Origin: Agromyces bracchium
GTDB lineage: Bacteria; Actinomycetota; Actinomycetes; Actinomycetales; Microbacteriaceae
Assembly (NCBI RefSeq): GCF_009709675.1
Contig: NZ_WMLB01000042.1
Span: 62,001-126,000, forward strand
Reading direction: 5' to 3'
Length of the DNA: 64,000 bases
A program made the position numbers and the translations under genes. How positions within the stretch are numbered: position 1 is the first letter of the stretch; each line of letters starts with the position of its first letter. This document shows, one piece after another, positions 60,281 through 64,000 of the stretch. A model generated the notes under the pieces. That model had not been told where the DNA came from and did no database searches. It saw only the letters and a program-made list of their open reading frames with translations.

Positions 60281-60715
60281 ATGAGTGGACAGGGCATCGA
60301 GGGGGTCCGCCGACCTGCGGCGGTGACGGTCGTCGGCGCGCTCGTCTGGGTGAACGCCGCGCTCGACCTGGTGGCGGGCTTCTTCCTGCTGACGCTCGCG
60401 ACGATCGGGGGCGACGACGCCGCGACGCGCTCGACGTGGGCGATCATGGGCTCGGTCTCGCTCGTCCTCGGCGCGATCGCCGCCATCGTCGCGTTCGGGC
60501 TCATGCGCGGCAACTCCGTGGCGCGCATCGCGATCACGGTCATCGAGGTGTTCTCCATCATCGCCTCGGTGAGTGCTGCGATCCTCAATCCGACGAGTGC
60601 CGTCAACGAGATCGTGAGCGCCCTCATCGCGGTCGCGATCCTCCTCCTGCTGTGGTCGGGCGAATCGACCCGCTTCTTCCGCGGGCTGGCGCCCGATCAG
60701 CCCTCGGAGCCGTGA
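60281..60715 (+). CDS. Small membrane protein, paralogue 2
   Basis: A 144-aa protein with four hydrophobic helices, beginning PAAVTVVGALVWVNAALDLVAGFFLL, with the same topology as the preceding gene; both resemble a tandem duplication. GAGGAGG precedes the ATG. Function unknown. Confidence 0.75.
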   Translation: MSGQGIEGVRRPAAVTVVGALVWVNAALDLVAGFFLLTLATIGGDDAATRSTWAIMGSVSLVLGAIAAIVAFGLMRGNSVARIAITVIEVFSIIASVSAAILNPTSAVNEIVSALIAVAILLLLWSGESTRFFRGLAPDQPSEP

Positions 60716-60894
60716 TCCGGGCGGAACCTTGTCGATGTTCCAAGAGCGAACGACGGTCGGTTTGTAGGGTTCCCCAACCGGGCTCGGATGCCGCGATCCG
60801 GCGTTTGTAGGCGACGAACGCAGTTCTCGGTGCGCCCCGGCGTCCGCCGTACCGTGAGAGAAGCCCTATCCCGCGTACGAAGGACGAACCGACG

Positions 60895-63021
60895 ATGGTC
60901 GACACGGCATCCCGAACCGACGCCACTCCTGCGCCCACGGCCGAGCGCCCCGGCACCCCGGAGCGCGCGGCGGCGGTCACTCCCGCGAACACCCCGATCG
61001 ACGCGAGCGCTGCGCCCGTCGTCGACGTCGATGCGCTCGCGCGCCAGCTCCTCGGCACCTGGCCCGAGGCCCGACTCGCCGCGCGCAAGCGTGCGGCGCA
61101 GCCCGAGTACCAGCGCATCGACGGGCAGTCCATGGCCGAGCACCGCGAACGCGTCCTCGGCCAGCTGAAGCTGCTCGTCGAGTCGGGTGCCGTGCACAAG
61201 GCGTTCCCGAAGGGACTCGGCGGCGAGGACGACCACGGCGGCAACATCGCCGCCTTCGAGGAGCTCGTGCTCGCCGACCCCAGCCTGCAGATCAAGTCGG
61301 GCGTGCAGTGGGGGCTCTTCGGTGCGGCGGTGCTGCACCTCGGCACCGAGAAGCACCACGAGAAGTACCTTCCCGGCATCATGAGCCTCGAGGTGCCCGG
61401 TGCCTTCGCCATGACCGAGACCGGCCACGGCTCCGACGTCGCCGCCATCGGCACCACCGCGACCTACGACCCCGAGAACGAGGAGTTCGTCCTGGACACG
61501 CCGTTCCGCGGCGCCTGGAAGGACTACCTCGGCAACGCGGCGCTGCACGGCATCGCCGCGGTCGTGTTCGCCCAGCTCATCACCAAGGGCGTCAACCACG
61601 GCGTGCACGCGTTCTACGTGCCGCTGCGTGACGAGACCGGCGCGTTCCTCCCCGGCATCGGTGGTGAGGACGACGGCCTGAAGGGCGGCCTCAACGGCAT
61701 CGACAACGGGCGCCTCCACTTCACCGACGTCCGCGTGCCGCGCGAGGACCTGCTCGACCGCTACGGTTCCGTGGCCGCCGATGGCACCTACTCGAGCCCG
61801 ATCTCGAGCCCCGGTCGCCGGTTCTTCACCATGCTCGGCACGCTCGTGCAGGGGCGCGTCTCTCTCGACGGCGCGGCGACGCTCGGGAGCGCGATGGGGC
61901 TCGCGATCGCGATCACCTACGGCACGCAGCGCCGCCAGTTCAACGCCGGCAGCGACACCGACGAGGAGGTGCTGCTCGACTACCAGCGCCACCAGCGCCG
62001 CCTGCTGCCGAAGCTCGCGACGACGTACGCGCAGGTCTTCGCGCACGACGAGTTCCTCGTCAAGTTCGACGCCGTGTTCTCGGGCGAGGCCGACACCGAC
62101 GACGACCGCCAGGACCTCGAGACCATCGCGGCGGCGCTGAAGCCGCTGTCGACCTGGCACGCGCTGGAGACGCTGCAGGAGGCCCGCGAGGCCTGCGGCG
62201 GCGCCGGCTTCCTCGCCGAGAACCGCCTGGTCGGGCTCCGCCAGGACCTCGACATCTACGTCACGTTCGAGGGCGACAACAACGTCCTCCTCCAGTTGGT
62301 CGCCAAGCGCCTGCTCACCGACTTCTCGAAGCAGTTCGCGAAGGCGGATGCCGGTGCGATGGCGCGCTACGTCGTCGCACAGGCGGCCGACCGCGCCTAC
62401 CACGGGACGGGCCTGCGTCGCCTCGCGCAGACCGTCGCCGACTTCGGCTCGACGGCGCGTTCGGTCCACGAGCTCCGCGACGAGGAGACGCAGCGGGAGC
62501 TCCTCACCGACCGGGTCGAGGCCATGATCAGCGAGATCGCGGGTCGCCTCCGCGACGCCCGCAAGCTGTCGAAGGCCGAGCAGGCGGCGCTCTTCAACCG
62601 CAACCAGAACGAGCTCATCGAGGCGGCCCGCGCCCACGGCGAGCTGCTCCAGTGGGAGGCGTTCACGCGCGGCATCGCCCGCACCGAGGACGCGGGTACG
62701 AAGCAGGTCCTCACCTGGCTCCGCGACCTCTTCGGCCTCGGCCTCCTCGAGAAGCACCTCTCGTGGTACCTCATCCACGGCCGCCTCTCGCCGCAGCGTG
62801 CGCAGGCCGTGACCGCGTACATCGACCGTCTCGTCGAGCGCCTCCGCCCGTACGCGCTCGACCTCGTCGACGCCTTCGGCTTCGCGCCCGAGCACCTGCG
62901 GGCCTCGATCGCGTCGGGCGCCGAGCAGGCGCGTCAGGACGAGGCGCGAGCGCACTATGCGGCCCAGCGCGCGGCGGGCACGCTCCCGACGCCGGAGAAG
63001 ACCGAGAAGCACAAGCGGTAG
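60895..63021 (+). CDS. Acyl-CoA oxidase/dehydrogenase (ACOX-like)
   Basis: A 708-aa flavoprotein with the length and order of acyl-CoA oxidases: AFAMTETGHGSDVAAIGTTATYD (flavin and substrate binding), FTDVRVPREDLLDRYG, ITYGTQRRQFN, CGGAGFLAENRLVGLRQDLDIYVTFEGDNNVLLQLVA and a long C-terminal domain. It should oxidise fatty acyl-CoA to the 2-enoyl-CoA. The N-terminal 45 residues are Ala/Thr/Pro-rich. The upstream gap has two copies of GTTTGTAGG (60760 and 60803) that may be regulatory. Confidence 0.9.
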   Translation: MVDTASRTDATPAPTAERPGTPERAAAVTPANTPIDASAAPVVDVDALARQLLGTWPEARLAARKRAAQPEYQRIDGQSMAEHRERVLGQLKLLVESGAVHKAFPKGLGGEDDHGGNIAAFEELVLADPSLQIKSGVQWGLFGAAVLHLGTEKHHEKYLPGIMSLEVPGAFAMTETGHGSDVAAIGTTATYDPENEEFVLDTPFRGAWKDYLGNAALHGIAAVVFAQLITKGVNHGVHAFYVPLRDETGAFLPGIGGEDDGLKGGLNGIDNGRLHFTDVRVPREDLLDRYGSVAADGTYSSPISSPGRRFFTMLGTLVQGRVSLDGAATLGSAMGLAIAITYGTQRRQFNAGSDTDEEVLLDYQRHQRRLLPKLATTYAQVFAHDEFLVKFDAVFSGEADTDDDRQDLETIAAALKPLSTWHALETLQEAREACGGAGFLAENRLVGLRQDLDIYVTFEGDNNVLLQLVAKRLLTDFSKQFAKADAGAMARYVVAQAADRAYHGTGLRRLAQTVADFGSTARSVHELRDEETQRELLTDRVEAMISEIAGRLRDARKLSKAEQAALFNRNQNELIEAARAHGELLQWEAFTRGIARTEDAGTKQVLTWLRDLFGLGLLEKHLSWYLIHGRLSPQRAQAVTAYIDRLVERLRPYALDLVDAFGFAPEHLRASIASGAEQARQDEARAHYAAQRAAGTLPTPEKTEKHKR

Positions 63022-63035
63022 GCGGGTGGAACGCG

Positions 63036-63066
63036 GACGGGCCGGGCGCGCAGCGCCCGGCCCGTC
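63036..63066. terminator. Terminator of the acyl-CoA oxidase gene
   Basis: GACGGGCCGGGCGC and its exact complement form a 14-bp stem with a 3-nt loop, 14 bp past the stop. It also serves the converging small gene at 63083. Confidence 0.85.
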
Positions 63067-63082
63067 GTCGTGTGCGGCGGCG

Positions 63083-63289
63083 TCAGCGGCGCGTGGAGCG
63101 CTGCGAGCCCTCGTCGTCCCCGGGCGGCTTCATGATGGCCCCGGCGGCGAGTCCGACCGCGAGTCCCGCGGCGAGCCACAGCCAGAACCCGGTCCAGAGG
63201 CTCACGACGAGTCCGATGATGAGCCCGACGACGAGGCCGACGATCAGCTGGCGTCGACGTGCGGGTGAGAGCGGTTCGCGTGCGGGCAT
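63083..63289 (-). CDS. Small membrane protein with glycine-zipper helices
   Basis: A 68-aa protein: a basic N-terminus (SPARRRQ), two membrane helices with GxxxG spacing (VGLVVGLIIGLVVSLW and AAGLAVGLAAGAIM), and a charged end. Function unknown. The ATG at 63289 lies 6 nt after TACGCT on the minus strand. Confidence 0.65.
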   Translation of the reverse strand: MPAREPLSPARRRQLIVGLVVGLIIGLVVSLWTGFWLWLAAGLAVGLAAGAIMKPPGDDEGSQRSTRR

Positions 63290-63340
63290 GCTGCCAGCGT
63301 AGGCGGTGACGTCGCGACGGCCGCGATCGCTCGAGCAGAG

Positions 63341-63380
63341 GGCGACGGATGCCTCGCGGCGGGCCGCGGCATCCGTCGCC
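63341..63380 (-). terminator. Terminator of the malate dehydrogenase gene
   Basis: GGCGACGGATGCC (63341-63353) and its exact complement (63368-63380), with an inner GCGG/CCGC stem, begin 1 bp past the mdh stop codon. It contains an inverted pair of the GGATGCC motif. Confidence 0.8.
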
Positions 63381-63381
63381 G

Positions 63382-64000
63382 TCAGATCAGGCCGAGCGCC
63401 CGCACGGCCTCGCGCTCGTCGACGAGCTCCGCGACGGACGCGTCGATCCGCTCGCGCGCGAACGCGTCGACGCCGAGGCCCTCGACCACCGACCACGCGC
63501 CGCCCTCCGCCACGACCGGGAACGACGAGATCACGCCCTCGGCGACGCCGTACTCGCCGTTCGACCAGATCGCCGCGCTCGTGCGCCCGCGTTCGCCGGT
63601 GCCGAGCATCCAGTTGCGCATGTGGTCGATCGTCGCGGACGCCGCCGACGCGACCGACGACGAACCTCGCACCTCGATGATCTCGGCCCCGCGCCGGGCC
63701 ACGCGCGGGATGAAGTGGTCGGCGAGCCACTCGTGGGCGGCATCCGTTCCGCCCAGGCGGGCCGCGAGCAGGGCGGGCACGGGGTCGCCGTCGGCGGTCG
63801 CGTGCGCGACGTCCGGGAACTGCGTCGCCGAGTGGTTGCCCCAGATGGTGACCCCCCGGATGCCGCCGACCGGGGTGGACACGGCGGCGGCGAGCTGCCC
63901 GAGCGCGCGGTTGTGGTCGAGGCGCGTGAGCGCCGTGAAGCGCTCGTTCGGTACGTCCGGGGCGTGCGACGCGGCGATGAGGGCGTTCGTGTTCGCCGGG
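63382..64000 (-). CDS. mdh: Malate dehydrogenase, C-terminal part
   Basis: The last 206 residues of NAD-dependent malate dehydrogenase, cut by the right edge so that the start is missing. [58 protein letters not shown] (with the catalytic His) and [19 protein letters not shown] are diagnostic of the group 2 (Thermus-like) enzyme. It interconverts malate and oxaloacetate in the TCA cycle. Confidence 0.96.
   Translation of the reverse strand, partial: PANTNALIAASHAPDVPNERFTALTRLDHNRALGQLAAAVSTPVGGIRGVTIWGNHSATQFPDVAHATADGDPVPALLAARLGGTDAAHEWLADHFIPRVARRGAEIIEVRGSSSVASAASATIDHMRNWMLGTGERGRTSAAIWSNGEYGVAEGVISSFPVVAEGGAWSVVEGLGVDAFARERIDASVAELVDEREAVRALGLI

Overview
The window is 64 kb of very GC-rich DNA (roughly 70% or more by eye) with dense genes on both strands, strong G/C preference at codon third positions, many GTG starts and short intergenic gaps. 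With the repeated GGATGCC/GGCATCC motif and the gene families present (DUF3516 helicase, maltokinase, DUF2510, GPH-type glucuronide transporter), this fits a high-GC actinobacterium, most likely Microbacteriaceae such as an Agromyces-like organism. The family placement is inference. No tRNA, rRNA, CRISPR array, insertion sequence, phage or plasmid gene was recognised; the stretch reads as ordinary chromosome.

Layout. 1-13.6 kb: the end of a DUF2207-like membrane protein, an amidohydrolase, a MarR-GNAT fusion with its own operator, a DUF389 membrane protein, a secreted M6 metalloprotease, a divergent NmrA-like oxidoreductase/HxlR pair, a LuxR-TPR regulator facing a SnoaL-like protein, DUF1801, MOSC and GyrI-like proteins. 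Two families of palindromic intergenic repeats lie between 2.2 and 3.6 kb. 13.6-23.2 kb: a large SNF2 helicase with a palindromic repeat inserted in frame, DUF4406, a DeoR regulator, a P2-type ATPase lacking the usual calcium carboxylates, an AidB-like acyl-CoA dehydrogenase and an ICMT-like methyltransferase. 23.2-32.3 kb, all minus strand: maltokinase, an MFS transporter, a heterodimeric ABC exporter, CsbD, and a TauE-DUF2510-GNAT operon.

32.4-38.8 kb: a cold-shock protein with a long structured leader, a VOC protein, an ArsR-SRPBCC-VOC operon, PhzF, aldo/keto reductase, AEC permease and a DUF1353 protein. 38.9-48.1 kb: a complete glucuronide operon. Beta-glucuronidase UidA and a GPH symporter supply glucuronate; UxaC, UxuB and the enolase-superfamily ManD carry it to 2-keto-3-deoxygluconate; a gluconokinase and a LacI repressor close the operon. 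A near-perfect 18-bp operator sits on a consensus -35 box in front of uxaC.

48.1-64 kb: a non-coding region that could encode two large RNA hairpins, a DUF3516 Ski2-like helicase, an EamA transporter with twin operators, a secreted 5'-nucleotidase, a copper cluster (membrane protein, YcnI, CopC-like), an SDR, RecQ, two paralogous small membrane proteins, an acyl-CoA oxidase and the end of malate dehydrogenase. A recurring theme is a TAnnnT -10 element placed 6-8 nt before the start codon at eleven genes, which implies widespread leaderless transcription. No dramatic new system is evident. The best leads are the 48.1-48.4 kb structured region, the palindromic repeat families and the in-frame repeat in the helicase.
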